DNA of 64,000 bases, from NCBI RefSeq assembly GCF_013337285.1, contig NZ_SUPW01000006.1, forward strand, positions 1 through 64,000. Direction: 5' to 3'. Shown here one piece after another: positions 8,650-18,404 of this stretch. Below the pieces are notes generated by a model. That model saw only the letters and a program-made list of their open reading frames with translations, had not been told where the DNA came from and ran no database searches. Made by a program: the position numbers and the translations under genes. Source of the DNA: Agrobacterium tumefaciens (GTDB lineage: Bacteria; Pseudomonadota; Alphaproteobacteria; Rhizobiales; Rhizobiaceae). Position 1 is the first letter of the stretch; each line of letters begins with the position of its first letter.

Positions 8650-9663
8650 CTAATATTTCTTCTTCTTGATGACCTTGTTGCCGCGCGGTCCGCTCACGAC
8701 TGGCGTCCGGTTGCTATTTTCAGCGTGCAAACCTCGCCAACGTTCAAGGCGATCGGCACTAAGCTCGCCGCTGGCGATAGCGCCTCGGATGGCGCATCCT
8801 GGTTCATGTGCATGGGTGCAATCGCGAAACCGGCACAACGGCGCCAGATCGGTGATTTCGGCAAACAGCGTATCTATTCCGTCGGTAATATCGCTGACAT
8901 AGAGCGTCCTGATCCCCGGCGTATCGATGACCCAGCCGCCGCCTGGAACAGCATGCAGGGATCGCGCCGTTGTGGTGTGCCGGCCCTGCGCGTCGTATTC
9001 ACGGATGGTGCCGGTTTTCTGCTTCGCATCAGATCCCGCCAGGGTATTTACAAGCGTTGATTTTCCAACCCCGGAGGACCCCACCAGCGCAACGGTCTGG
9101 CCAATGCCCAGCCAGGGCCTCAACAAGGCGATGGCATCGGCTGAGCGTCCATTCAGCGCTATGACTGGCAGGTCGCGTTGCAGTGCCTCGGCCAGTGACT
9201 GAAACTGGCCGACGTCTTCCGCAGTATCGGCCTTGGTCAGCACGATGATTGCGTCGCTTCCGGCCTGGTTCGCCATGATCAGATAACGTTCAAGCCGGGC
9301 GGGATCGAAATCTGCATTGCACGAGGTGACGATCAGCAGGGTGTCGATATTGGCGACAACCAGTTGCTGGCCATGTCCGCCTTCAGGCCTTCGCTTGAAC
9401 AGGCTTTTCCGATCGAGACGGGTGACGAACATACCGGTCAGCGGATCGGCAAGGACCCAGTCCCCGACTGCGAAGTCGGCTGTATTACTATTGCCCGGCA
9501 GCTCCAGTGCAACGGGTCCTGCGATATCGATCGCCTCTATGCGCGAGCGGTGGACCGATGCTATCCGTCTGGGCAAGAGGCCGGCTTCGCTGTCTTTCAC
9601 CTGATCCGCAAAAAAGGCGGACCAACCGAGTTCTTCCAGCGCCGAGGTCATCGGGATCGTCAT
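8650..9663 (-). CDS. rsgA: ribosome small-subunit-dependent GTPase A
   Basis: A 337-residue circularly permuted GTPase that helps mature the 30S subunit. An N-terminal OB-fold is followed by the GTPase domain in the order G4 (LTKADT), G1 (GSSGVGKSTLVNTL), then G3 (DTPGIR). The C-terminal zinc site is CRFRDCTHAHEPGC. A lysine-rich tail ends the protein. Length and motif order fit RsgA well. A small gene lies 15 bases upstream in the same direction, so the two may be co-transcribed. Confidence 0.95.
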   Translation of the reverse strand: MTIPMTSALEELGWSAFFADQVKDSEAGLLPRRIASVHRSRIEAIDIAGPVALELPGNSNTADFAVGDWVLADPLTGMFVTRLDRKSLFKRRPEGGHGQQLVVANIDTLLIVTSCNADFDPARLERYLIMANQAGSDAIIVLTKADTAEDVGQFQSLAEALQRDLPVIALNGRSADAIALLRPWLGIGQTVALVGSSGVGKSTLVNTLAGSDAKQKTGTIREYDAQGRHTTTARSLHAVPGGGWVIDTPGIRTLYVSDITDGIDTLFAEITDLAPLCRFRDCTHAHEPGCAIRGAIASGELSADRLERWRGLHAENSNRTPVVSGPRGNKVIKKKKY

Positions 9664-9678
9664 CGACTGTCGTCTCGC

Positions 9679-9852
9679 CTACTGATGAGGATCGCGTTTC
9701 GGCAAGGACTTGGCGTGCGCAGCGGCCTCGCCGGAATAGGGAAAATCGTCGCCCGATTGACGATCGCCATCGAACACCTTGAAGACCGGGCCATCGGTTT
9801 CGACGATTTTGTAGCCATTGACGTACTCGAATTTCGGCGTTTTCCAGCCCAT
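9679..9852 (-). CDS. small hypothetical protein upstream of rsgA
   Basis: A 57-residue product begins MGWKTPKFEYVNGYKIVETD. The ATG at 9852 has AAGGA 6 nt upstream, a better site than the longer frame starting at 9927. The peptide is polar, with a short beta-like N-terminal half (YVNGYKIVETDGPVFKVFDGD) and no membrane segment. The family is not recognised. The close upstream position to rsgA suggests one transcript. Confidence 0.6.
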   Translation of the reverse strand: MGWKTPKFEYVNGYKIVETDGPVFKVFDGDRQSGDDFPYSGEAAAHAKSLPKRDPHQ

Positions 9853-10063
9853 CGGAAGTCCTTCCGTCGGTCCAGCATTTCTGGTCTCGAAATGATACCG
9901 GACAATGTTACCTATTGAACCGTCCATCTATCAGGTTGCGGCGCAAAATACGACCGGTGAAATTCCTGAGTGAATCAATACTGGTCTGCGTGGTCGCCGC
10001 AACAGTGCAGGCTGCTGTAGATGCCCGCACCGATGCGCTTCAGAAACAGAAGCGATTATGACG

Positions 10064-11656
10064 TCAGTTTTTTTTCTTCTTCTTCTTTTTCCCGGAAGAC
10101 ACGACGATATCCCGGTACTCGTCCATATCACCTTCAAAGGTGGTGACGGTGCCGTTGTTGACGAGCCACAGGCGGTCGACGGTCGCTTCAATCAGATGGC
10201 GATCATGCGAAATCAGGATCACCGCACCATCATAATCGTTCAGAGCTTCGATCAGCGCGCGGCGGCTGTCGATGTCGAGGTGGTTGGTCGGTTCGTCGAG
10301 GATCAGCAGGTTCGGTGCATGGAATGCCGCCAGACCCATCAGCAGGCGAGCCTTTTCTCCACCCGACAGATCCTTGGCAGCAGTTGCCATCTTCTCTGTG
10401 GCAAGGCCCATCTGTGCCACGCGGGCGCGCACCTTGGCTTCCGGTGCCTGTGGCATCAGTTTGCGCACATGCTCGACGGCGGATTCCTCAGGCACCAGAT
10501 CATCCAGCTGGTGCTGGGCAAAAAAGCCGACCTTCAGGGACGGGGCCGTGCGCAGATCACCCGTTTCTGGCGAAAGACGGCCGGAGATGAACTTGGCGAA
10601 CGTCGATTTGCCGTTGCCATTCGAGCCCAGCAGCGCGATGCGGTCATCATTGTCGATGCGCAAATCGATGCCCTTGAGGATGGGACTGCCGGGTTCGTAC
10701 CCGACAGAACCGCCATTGATGGCGACGATGGGGGAGGCAGGCTGCTTTTCCGGGGTCGGAAACGTGATCGGCTGAACGTGATCTTCGATGACCGAAGACA
10801 CCGTTCCCATGCGCTCCAGCGCCTTGACGCGCGATTGTGCCTGTTTGGCCTTGGATGCCTTGGCCTTGAAGCGGTCGATGAAGCTCTGCAGGTGCTTGCG
10901 CGCGGCATCGTTCTTGACTTTGGCCTTAGTCTGCAATTCGTCGTTTTCGGCCTTCTGGCGCTCGAACTGGTCGTAACCGCCGCGATAGAAGGTCAGTTTC
11001 TTCTGATCGAGATGCACGATGGCATTGACGGCGTTGTTCAACAGGTCGCGGTCATGGCTGATGATGATCACCGTATAGGGATAACGGCGGATGTAATCCT
11101 CAAGCCAGAGGGTGCCTTCCAGATCGAGATAGTTGGTCGGCTCGTCGAGCAGCAGCAGGTCAGGTTCGGCAAACAGCACCGATGCCAGTGCCACGCGCAT
11201 GCGCCAGCCGCCTGAGAAGGACGAAGCCGGACGAAGCTGGGCTTCCTGATCGAAGCCGAGTCCGGCCAGAATGCTTGAAGCGCGCGCTTCCGCCGAATGC
11301 GCGTCGATATCGACGAGCCGCATCTGGATGTCGGCGATGCGTTCAGGGTCGGTCGCGGTCTCCGATTCCAGCATCAGCGCGGCGCGTTCCTTGTCGGCTG
11401 CCATGACGATCTCGATGAGACTATCTTCGGTGCCGGGAGCCTCCTGCGCCACCTGTCCGATCCTCGCATTTCGAGGGATCGATATGGAACCGGTTTCGGG
11501 ACCGTGATCGCCGGTGATGACCTTGAACAGGGTGGATTTGCCAGCACCATTTCGGCCAACCAGGCCGGCCTTGGTGCCGCTTGGTAGCGTCACATTGGCT
11601 TTATCAAGGAGAAGGCGTCCGGCAATGCGGGTGGAAAGATCGGTAATTGAAATCAT
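10064..11656 (-). CDS. ABC-F family ATPase (Uup/YheS-like)
   Basis: A 530-residue soluble protein with two ABC domains and no membrane segments. The first has Walker A GRNGAGKST and signature FSGGWRMR; the second has GSNGNGKST and LSGGEKARL. A charged linker (KAKVKNDAARKHLQSF) lies between them, as in ABC-F ribosome-associated factors. The C-terminus is a run of lysines. The start MISITDLSTRIAG at 11656 fits the family, while an extension to 11728 does not. ABC-F proteins act on translating ribosomes; the exact role here is unknown. Confidence 0.92.
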   Translation of the reverse strand: MISITDLSTRIAGRLLLDKANVTLPSGTKAGLVGRNGAGKSTLFKVITGDHGPETGSISIPRNARIGQVAQEAPGTEDSLIEIVMAADKERAALMLESETATDPERIADIQMRLVDIDAHSAEARASSILAGLGFDQEAQLRPASSFSGGWRMRVALASVLFAEPDLLLLDEPTNYLDLEGTLWLEDYIRRYPYTVIIISHDRDLLNNAVNAIVHLDQKKLTFYRGGYDQFERQKAENDELQTKAKVKNDAARKHLQSFIDRFKAKASKAKQAQSRVKALERMGTVSSVIEDHVQPITFPTPEKQPASPIVAINGGSVGYEPGSPILKGIDLRIDNDDRIALLGSNGNGKSTFAKFISGRLSPETGDLRTAPSLKVGFFAQHQLDDLVPEESAVEHVRKLMPQAPEAKVRARVAQMGLATEKMATAAKDLSGGEKARLLMGLAAFHAPNLLILDEPTNHLDIDSRRALIEALNDYDGAVILISHDRHLIEATVDRLWLVNNGTVTTFEGDMDEYRDIVVSSGKKKKKKKN

Positions 11657-12134
11657 GGCGCCGTTTTGGCGAAACCGCTGCGTTATAGCAAGCTCAATGA
11701 GCATATTGGCAATCGCCACGGAAAACATAAGTGATCGTGGATGCTGCGCTGCAACAAATGATTGGTATCTATATCGAGTTCAGACGTGGGTCTGATCAGC
11801 TATGATCTCTTCCAATTCCCTTTTCCGTTCTCCGCGTAAAATACATTTCTAACCGTAGATCTGGCGTCGGCGTACCCGAGCATTTCTCTGGATGGTCACG
11901 CAGGCACTTCCTCGCAAGGGCCTTCGATTATTGACGCAGTGTCAGAGATCAAATGTGCCGTTTTCTTCGCCATCCCAATATTCGACAGGTTGGCCGTGAA
12001 CCTTGTGGTGGAAGATCTACCTCCCACAGTCGAGGTGATAAACTGCTAAGGTTAGTCGCGGAATAGCGTTTGACTTGACCCTATACAAAACCGCTGCTTC
12101 AAGTGAGGCATCGAAACGTCACTTTGAGGCTCAA
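11657..12134. other. intergenic between ABC-F gene and tctD-like gene
   Basis: About 480 bases between divergent genes. No ORF with family features is present. A minus-strand stretch around 11950-12020 reads HGQPVEYWDGEENGTFDL, which looks like the end of a decayed small gene but lacks a start. Promoters for both flanking genes should lie here; I could not assign them. Confidence 0.35.
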
Positions 12135-12806
12135 GTGAAAATCCTTCTCGTGGAAGATGATGTCGAGCTGGCCCAGTGGCTCATCAAGGCGATGAACCAG
12201 CGCTACGAGTTCATCATCGAATGGGCGGAAGACGGTCGCGCCGCCGACGCCCGGTTGCGCAACGAGGAATTCGACATCCTCATCCTCGATCTTGGCCTGC
12301 CGTTGATGGACGGCCGATCGGTTCTGGCTGCGATGCGGGCAAGGCAGGACAATACACCGGCTCTCATCCTGACCGCACGCGACACCTTGACCGAGCGGAT
12401 CGACAGTCTGCACCAGGGTGCCGACGACTTTCTGGCCAAGCCCTTCGCGATCGAGGAACTGGAAGCGCGCCTTGTTGCGTTAGTGCGCCGCGCCCATGGT
12501 CGTCACGCGGGAATGTTCACCTGCGGAGACCTGTACTTTTCTTCATCCGAGCAGAGGTTCACGCTCGCAGGCTCCGCCCTGGAATTGACGCCCAGAGAAC
12601 ATTCGATGCTTCGGATCCTGATCCAACACGCCGGCGAGCCGATGTCGAAGCAGAAAATCCTCGACCGCATGTTCTCCTACGATGCCGAAATACAGCTGGA
12701 GGCCATAGAAGTCATTGCCCATCGACTTCGCAAGAAGCTTCCCGGCTCGGCACAGATCAAGACCCTGAGAGGCATCGGCTATGTTTTGGAGGACGCCGGG
12801 GCATGA
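12135..12806 (+). CDS. tctD: OmpR-family response regulator, TctD-like
   Basis: A 223-residue regulator from the GTG at 12135 (TGAGG close upstream), beginning MKILLVEDDVELA. The receiver domain has acidic D8/D9, the phospho-acceptor D52 (LDLGLPLMDG) and K102 (AKPF). A C-terminal winged helix carries TPREHSMLRIL and LRGIGYVL. It overlaps the following kinase gene by ATGA and lies upstream of tctCBA. By comparison with TctD/TctE in other bacteria it should turn on tricarboxylate uptake genes. Confidence 0.88.
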   Translation: MKILLVEDDVELAQWLIKAMNQRYEFIIEWAEDGRAADARLRNEEFDILILDLGLPLMDGRSVLAAMRARQDNTPALILTARDTLTERIDSLHQGADDFLAKPFAIEELEARLVALVRRAHGRHAGMFTCGDLYFSSSEQRFTLAGSALELTPREHSMLRILIQHAGEPMSKQKILDRMFSYDAEIQLEAIEVIAHRLRKKLPGSAQIKTLRGIGYVLEDAGA

Positions 12807-14206
12807 GTGGGCAATCGCCTAGTGAAAGGCCCGGTCATCGTCTGGCTATTTCGCTCGGTTTCTGGATCGTGCCGGCAATCATCACTGCGATGGCGTCCAC
12901 GCTCTGGTTCAGTGCGACCACGATCGCAGAGATGGCTGACAGCGCTTACGACCGTTCGCTGGCGGGAGCAGTCCGAGCCATCGACGGCAATATTTCCACG
13001 GAGAGCGGAGGCGTGGGCGTAGAGCTTCCCTACAACCTCTTCGAATTCTTCCAGCTGACGGCTCAGGGTGCTGTCTACTTCAACATCTCGACAAGCGATG
13101 GCTTCGTGCAGATAGGGGACGTCCTGCTGCCAAAGGCGCAAAGCCTGACGAGTGGCGAGCTCAGCTTCGAGGATGCCTCTTATTTCGGAAAGGAGGTTCG
13201 GATCGGGACGCTGACACGGCCGCTTGATCCTTCGAAACCCGACGGCACGCAGGTGACGATCCAGGTGGCGGAAACGAAGGTCTCAAGGACCTCCTTCCAG
13301 AACGAATTGATATTGCGGGCGGTGCTGCGCGATCTTCTTGTTGTTCTCGTGCTCGCCGCGCTCCTCAGTATCGGTGTCTATCTGGCGGTGAAGCCCCTAA
13401 ACAGACTGCGTGAAATGATCGATGCCAGGGATCCGGACGATCTCAAACCGGTCGAGGCCGCGTCACTGCCCTTGGAAGTAAGGCCGCTGGTGCAGGCGAT
13501 GAACCGGTTGATACAGCGGACGGTCGATGAAGCCGAGCAGCAACGCCGGTTTCTCGACGACGCGTCGCATCAGCTCAGGACGCCCATGGCGATCCTCAGA
13601 ACTCAAATCGACTACGCTCTGCATCAAACGGATTTCAAGGACGTCCATCAGACACTTCGCGCATCACGAGACGTTCTCGATCGCTCCATCAGAACCACCA
13701 ACCAGCTTCTATCTCTCGCCAAGGCGCGAACATCGCAAGGAACGGATATTTATCCCCAAGCGCAGCTCGACGTCACGGAGATTGCTGCCGACACGATACG
13801 GATGCTGTGGCCCCGGATCCGTGCAAGACGGATGAACTGTGTCCTTGAAGCTTCGGAGGTGCCGGTCAAAGTCAGGGCGAATGAGGGGCTTCTGCAAGAG
13901 GCCTGCATGAATATAATCGATAATGCGATTACCTATGCACCGGAAGGCACGCTGATCACTGTCACGGTGCAAAAGCAGCGCGAAAGCTGCACCCTCGAGG
14001 TGATTGACGAGGGGGCCGGAATGAGTGCGGAGGAACTCGCATTCGCGGGCACAAGGTTTCGGAGTGGAAATCGCAAATCGAGCGGCAGCGGACTGGGACT
14101 GGCGATCGCACTGACCGTAGCTCGGGCGAGCGGAGGTACTATGACGGCGGAAAATCGCCAGGATAGATCGGGGCTTATCATACGGATTGTGCTTCCGGCA
14201 ACTTGA
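12803..14206 (+). CDS. tctE: sensor histidine kinase, TctE-like
   Basis: A 467-residue membrane kinase. One helix near residues 15-35 and another near 175-195 flank a periplasmic sensor of about 140 residues of the 2CSK_N type. The H-box is FLDDASHQLRTPM (H256), with N-box NIIDNAITYAPEG and G-boxes DEGAGM and GSGLGLAIA. The start at 12803 overlaps the stop of tctD. Kinases of this group sense citrate or related acids, and the adjoining tctCBA genes support this. Confidence 0.88.
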   Translation: MSGQSPSERPGHRLAISLGFWIVPAIITAMASTLWFSATTIAEMADSAYDRSLAGAVRAIDGNISTESGGVGVELPYNLFEFFQLTAQGAVYFNISTSDGFVQIGDVLLPKAQSLTSGELSFEDASYFGKEVRIGTLTRPLDPSKPDGTQVTIQVAETKVSRTSFQNELILRAVLRDLLVVLVLAALLSIGVYLAVKPLNRLREMIDARDPDDLKPVEAASLPLEVRPLVQAMNRLIQRTVDEAEQQRRFLDDASHQLRTPMAILRTQIDYALHQTDFKDVHQTLRASRDVLDRSIRTTNQLLSLAKARTSQGTDIYPQAQLDVTEIAADTIRMLWPRIRARRMNCVLEASEVPVKVRANEGLLQEACMNIIDNAITYAPEGTLITVTVQKQRESCTLEVIDEGAGMSAEELAFAGTRFRSGNRKSSGSGLGLAIALTVARASGGTMTAENRQDRSGLIIRIVLPAT

Positions 14207-14287
14207 TGAAAGCCAGTTGAAAGCTTGGGTCAGTTATAGCAGCGTTGCAGATTGGAGGTCTGCACACGTCATATGGAGGAGAAAACA

Positions 14288-15280
14288 ATGACTTCTATTT
14301 CCCGCGCCGCCTTCGCGGCCACGCTCGCGTCGGCTGCGTTTTCGGCCACGCCTTCCACATCGCTTGCCGAACCGAAAAGCCCCGAATGTGTTGCTCCGGC
14401 TCAGCCCGGCGGCGGGTTTGACATCACCTGCAAGCTTGCCCAGGCGGCGTTGCGGGAATCCGGTGCCGTGAAGTCGCCGATGCGCGTGTCCTACATGCCG
14501 GGCGGCATCGGAGCGGTCGCCTATAACTCGATCGTAGGCCAGCGTCGTGCAGAGCCCGGAACGATCGTCGCTTTTTCCGCCGGATCGCTCCTTAACCTCG
14601 CACAGGGCAAGTTTGGCGCTTATACCGAGAAGGACGTGCGCTGGGTTGCCAGCGTCGGCACGGATTATGGCGCGGTCGTGGTGCAGGATAACAGCGAATA
14701 CAAGTCGCTTACAGAACTGATGGAAGCGATCAAGAAGGATCCTTCATCCGTCATCATCGGTGCTGGCGGCACGATCGGCAGCCAGGACTGGATGAAGGCG
14801 GCCATGACGGCACGTGCGGCCGGCATCGACTACAAGACGATGCGGTTCGTGGCATTCGAGGGCGGCGGTGACTGCGCCACGGCCCTTCAGGGTGGCCATG
14901 TCAATGTCTGCATGAACGACGTCGGGGACAGCCAGGCGGCCATCGATGGCGGCGCGCCGCTCAAGCTTCTGGCGATCTTCTCCGAGAAAAGACTGCCGGG
15001 CAAGCTCGCCGAAGTGCCGACCGCCGCCGAACAGGGATTCGACATCAAATGGCCGATCGTGCGTGGCTTCTATGTCGGTCCGGATGTCAGCGACGCGGAT
15101 TATAAGTGGTGGTCCGATGCGTTCGCCGCGACCATGAAGGCGCCTGGCTACGAGGCCGCTCTTCAGAAGCGTAACCTCCTTCCCTTGCCGATGACAGGTG
15201 AAGAGACGACAGCCTTCGTCGAGAAGCAGGTCGCTGCATACAAGACGCTTGCGACCGAATTCGGTCTCGCCACCAAGTAA
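14288..15280 (+). CDS. tctC: tripartite tricarboxylate transporter, periplasmic binding protein
   Basis: A 330-residue Bug/TctC-family protein. The ATG at 14288 has GGAGG upstream and gives a signal peptide ending near TSLAEP. The mature protein carries the family features PAQPGGGFD (ligand loop) and GGIGAVAYN, then VPTAAEQGFD near the C-terminus. It captures a carboxylate in the periplasm and hands it to the TctAB membrane pair encoded just downstream. The ligand cannot be read from the sequence; tricarballylate, citrate and methylcitrate-like acids are possible. Confidence 0.9.
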   Translation: MTSISRAAFAATLASAAFSATPSTSLAEPKSPECVAPAQPGGGFDITCKLAQAALRESGAVKSPMRVSYMPGGIGAVAYNSIVGQRRAEPGTIVAFSAGSLLNLAQGKFGAYTEKDVRWVASVGTDYGAVVVQDNSEYKSLTELMEAIKKDPSSVIIGAGGTIGSQDWMKAAMTARAAGIDYKTMRFVAFEGGGDCATALQGGHVNVCMNDVGDSQAAIDGGAPLKLLAIFSEKRLPGKLAEVPTAAEQGFDIKWPIVRGFYVGPDVSDADYKWWSDAFAATMKAPGYEAALQKRNLLPLPMTGEETTAFVEKQVAAYKTLATEFGLATK

Positions 15281-15292
15281 GGGGCACTTATC

Positions 15293-15733
15293 ATGAATAC
15301 CGACCGTCTCCTGGGAGCGGCCGCACTCGCGGTCGCAGCATCGATGCTCGCCTTCGGCTATGGGCTTCAGGCACCGTTCGCATATGAACCTGTCGGTCCC
15401 CGGACCTTCCCGCTTCTGGCAGCGGCAGTGATCGCCATCTGCGGCATCATGTTGCTGCTGAAGCCCGGAGAGCCGGATCAGGCTCACAAGGCCGGGGCCG
15501 GCATGGTGATTGCTGCGCTTTCCGCGTCGCTGCTGGCTTATGCGGTTCTATTCCAGCCCCTCGGCTTCGTGATCTCGACAGCGATCTTCATGGTTCCGAT
15601 TGCCATGATCTTCGGAGCCAAGTGGTGGCAGGGGGCTGTGACGGGAGTGGTTCTTGGCCTTGCTTCCTATCTTCTATTCGACCACGTTCTCGAGGTCGTT
15701 TTACCGGGCGGCCCGCTTGGAGGAATTATCTGA
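15293..15733 (+). CDS. tctB: tripartite tricarboxylate transporter small membrane subunit
   Basis: A 146-residue protein with four hydrophobic segments and the family pattern YEPVGPRTFPLLAAAVIAICG near residue 30. It follows tctC by 12 bases, and its stop codon overlaps the start of tctA by one base, so the three are translated together. TctB is the small subunit of the sodium- or proton-driven carboxylate importer. Confidence 0.9.
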   Translation: MNTDRLLGAAALAVAASMLAFGYGLQAPFAYEPVGPRTFPLLAAAVIAICGIMLLLKPGEPDQAHKAGAGMVIAALSASLLAYAVLFQPLGFVISTAIFMVPIAMIFGAKWWQGAVTGVVLGLASYLLFDHVLEVVLPGGPLGGII

Positions 15734-17262
15734 TGGACACACTCGGCTATCTTGCCCATGGCTTTGGGGTTGCCCTGGCTCCCACCAATCTTCTTCTCGC
15801 AACCCTGGGGGCCATTGTCGGCACAATGGTCGGCGTCCTCCCGGGACTGGGTCCGATTAACGCCGTCGCCATGCTTGTCCCGGTCGTCTTCGCGCTTGGA
15901 CTGCCGCCTGAAGGTTCTCTCATCCTCATGGCCGCCATCTATATCGGCTCCGAATACGGCGGCCGCATCAGCGCCATCCTGCTCAACGTCCCCGGTGAAG
16001 CTTCGGCCGTCATGACGGCGCTCGAAGGCTATCCGCTGGCGCGGCAGGGAAAGGCGGGAATTGCGCTCTCCCTGTCGGCCTGGACTTCCTTCGTCGGCTC
16101 GGCGATCGCGACATTCGGTATCGTGCTTGCCGCGCCCGTGCTTGCGCGTTGGGCGCTCGCCTTCGGACCGGTGGAATATGTCGCGTTGATGATCTTCGCC
16201 TTTTCCTGCCTGACGGGCCTGCTTACTGACCAGCCCGTGAAGGCGCTGCTGGCGATCATGCTCGGGCTCGCCATCTCGACGATCGGCATCGATGCAAATT
16301 CCGGCGTTTACAGATACACGTTCGGCTCGCCGAACCTTGCAGACGGCGTTCAGTTTGCGACCGTCGTCATCGGCCTCTTCGCCATCAGCGAACTGCTGAT
16401 CATGCTGGACACGATGCACGGAGGCGCGTCGATCCGCATCGAGCAACTCGGCCGCAGTCTCTTCAACCGTGCTGAAATGCGCTTCACCAACATGGCGACG
16501 CTGCGCGGGTCGCTGATCGGCTTCTTCGTCGGCATCCTTCCGGGGGCAGGCGGCACTGTCGCCTCCGCTCTTGCCTATACAACCGAGAAGCGCGTCGTCG
16601 AAAAGAGCGACCCGGAAGGCAGCCGTTTCGGTGACGGTGACATCCGTGGCCTTGCGTCCGTCGAGGCCGCCAACAACAGCGCTTCGAACAGCAACTTCAT
16701 TCCGATGCTGACATTGGGCATCCCGAGCTCGGGGACCACGGCGATCATGCTCGGTGTCCTCACCCTCTACAATCTCACGCCCGGGCCCGCCCTTTTCCGG
16801 TCGCAGCCCGACGTCGTATGGGGTCTCATCGCCTCGCTGTTCATCGGCAACATCATACTGCTTGCGATAAACATTCCGCTCGTCGGCCTGTTCGCGAAGA
16901 TGCTGTCGGTTCCGGCGTGGGTCCTTGTCCCCTTCATCGTCGTGGTCAGTGCGATCGGCGTCTATTCGGGGAAATCGACGACATTCGACCTCGTCCTGAT
17001 GGTCGCGCTCGGGGTCGGAGCCTATTTCCTTCGCCGCGTCGGCGTGCCGATGGCCCCCCTGATCCTGGGGCTGGTACTGGGCAAGATCCTCGAGCAAAGC
17101 CTTCGCAGAGCACTGTCCCTGTCGGCTGGCGATGTTTCCATCCTCTGGTCGAGCCCGATTTCCATCACGCTCTGGATCATGGCTGCAGGCGTTCTGCTGG
17201 TCCCCCTGCTGATGCCGAAATTCAGAAGCTGGCGCCACAAGACGATCGTCGAGACGGACTGA
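15733..17262 (+). CDS. tctA: tripartite tricarboxylate transporter large membrane subunit
   Basis: A 509-residue membrane protein with about eleven helices starting at the ATG at 15733. It contains two copies of the family glycine-rich motif, GTMVGVLPGLGPINA and FFVGILPGAGGTVASALAY, and the conserved LGIPSSGTTAIMLG. TctA forms the transport channel with TctB. A long antisense frame here is only a shadow of its GC-rich codons. Confidence 0.93.
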   Translation: MDTLGYLAHGFGVALAPTNLLLATLGAIVGTMVGVLPGLGPINAVAMLVPVVFALGLPPEGSLILMAAIYIGSEYGGRISAILLNVPGEASAVMTALEGYPLARQGKAGIALSLSAWTSFVGSAIATFGIVLAAPVLARWALAFGPVEYVALMIFAFSCLTGLLTDQPVKALLAIMLGLAISTIGIDANSGVYRYTFGSPNLADGVQFATVVIGLFAISELLIMLDTMHGGASIRIEQLGRSLFNRAEMRFTNMATLRGSLIGFFVGILPGAGGTVASALAYTTEKRVVEKSDPEGSRFGDGDIRGLASVEAANNSASNSNFIPMLTLGIPSSGTTAIMLGVLTLYNLTPGPALFRSQPDVVWGLIASLFIGNIILLAINIPLVGLFAKMLSVPAWVLVPFIVVVSAIGVYSGKSTTFDLVLMVALGVGAYFLRRVGVPMAPLILGLVLGKILEQSLRRALSLSAGDVSILWSSPISITLWIMAAGVLLVPLLMPKFRSWRHKTIVETD

Positions 17263-17277
17263 GAGAGGGGTTATCGC

Positions 17278-18183
17278 ATGTCGTATCTTGTTCCTTCACA
17301 CGATGAGGACGTGCCGTCAGGTCTTCGGCTGCGCCGGATGCTTGACGGCACCGAAATCGTCCGGATGCCTGGTGCCCATAACGGACTGGCTGCGCTGCAG
17401 GCAAAGGCTAGCGGTTTCCAGGCGCTTTATCTGTCCGGCGCGGCGGTTAGCGCATCCATGGGCATGCCTGATCTTGGGATACTGACCTTGGACGATGTGC
17501 TGTTCTTTACACGGCAGATCGTTCGGGCATCTGGGCTTCCACTGCTTGTGGATGGAGACACGGGCTTCGGCGAAGCGCTCAACGTCATGAACACCGTTCG
17601 TCGTCTTGAGGAGGCTGGTGCCGCGGCCATCCAGATCGAGGACCAGATCCTCCCGAAGAAGTGCGGGCATCTCAACGACAAGAAGCTGGCAACACCGCAG
17701 GATATGGCGGCCAAGGTCGCGGCCGCCGCCAAGGCTCGGCGCTCGCTGCTGATCGTCGCCCGCACGGATGCCGCCGCCGACGAAGGGATCGACAAGGCTA
17801 TCGACCGGGCGAGGCTGTATGTCCGGGCTGGTGCCGACGCCATATTTCCGGAAGCGTTGAAGACCGAGGCGATGTTTTCGGAATTCGTATCGGCGATGGG
17901 AGACGTGCCGCTGCTCGCTAATATGACGGAATTCGGCCGCTCGCCGCTGATGACCGCGGACAGACTGGAAGCGCTTGGATACAAGATGGTTATTTGGCCA
18001 GTGTCGTCCTTGCGCGTAGCGAACAAGGCGCAGCAGGCACTATATGGAGAGATCAGCCGGACAGGGACGACCAGCGACATCCTTGACTCCATGCAGACAA
18101 GGGCCGAGCTCTACGATCTTATTGATCTCAATGGCTATGAAGCTCTTGACGCCAATATCGTGGCAACCAGACTTCCGTCCTGA
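17278..18183 (+). CDS. prpB: isocitrate lyase/PEP mutase family, methylisocitrate lyase-like
   Basis: A 301-residue TIM-barrel enzyme. It has the metal-binding VDGDTGFG (D92, D94), IQIEDQ (E121, D122) and the catalytic KKCGH loop with C129, as in PrpB and 2,3-dimethylmalate lyase. Such enzymes split 2-methylisocitrate or a related C4-C6 acid into pyruvate or glyoxylate plus succinate or propionate. It sits 16 bases after tctA, so it probably breaks down the acid imported by TctCBA. The exact substrate is open, because no prpC or prpD is seen nearby. Confidence 0.82.
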   Translation: MSYLVPSHDEDVPSGLRLRRMLDGTEIVRMPGAHNGLAALQAKASGFQALYLSGAAVSASMGMPDLGILTLDDVLFFTRQIVRASGLPLLVDGDTGFGEALNVMNTVRRLEEAGAAAIQIEDQILPKKCGHLNDKKLATPQDMAAKVAAAAKARRSLLIVARTDAAADEGIDKAIDRARLYVRAGADAIFPEALKTEAMFSEFVSAMGDVPLLANMTEFGRSPLMTADRLEALGYKMVIWPVSSLRVANKAQQALYGEISRTGTTSDILDSMQTRAELYDLIDLNGYEALDANIVATRLPS

Positions 18184-18211
18184 TCATCAGAGCCGATACG
18201 AGGAGACACCA

Positions 18212-18322
18212 GTGACCAGCGTGGATCTTAAAGCGGAGAGGACTATTGTCAGGCTGCTGGCGAGGTTCTTCCTCTCGTTCGACGACAAGGACTGGTGTCG
18301 TTTGGCAGACCCGGCATGCTGA
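18212..18322 (+). pseudogene. truncated NTF2/SnoaL-like gene fragment
   Basis: From the GTG at 18212 (GAGGAGA upstream) a 36-residue peptide reads LARFFLSFDDKDWCRLADP and stops. This resembles the first helix of NTF2-like (SnoaL or ring-hydroxylating dioxygenase beta-type) proteins, which are normally 120-180 residues. The rest is missing and a transposase fragment of the opposite strand follows, so the gene was probably cut by an insertion. It would have been the last gene of the tct operon. Confidence 0.5.
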
Positions 18323-18404
18323 ACAATGGCCACACCTGCCAAGAGGGCAGGGCGTATAAGTTCGTCTTCACGCGAACGCTGCGTCGGCGTCGAATTCTGG
18401 CTCC

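Noticed and set aside
15667-17238. 523-residue open frame on the minus strand across tctA
   Set aside because: It is the antisense of a well-conserved membrane protein gene; its Asp/Arg/Gly-rich peptide has no family motifs and arises from GC-rich third positions.
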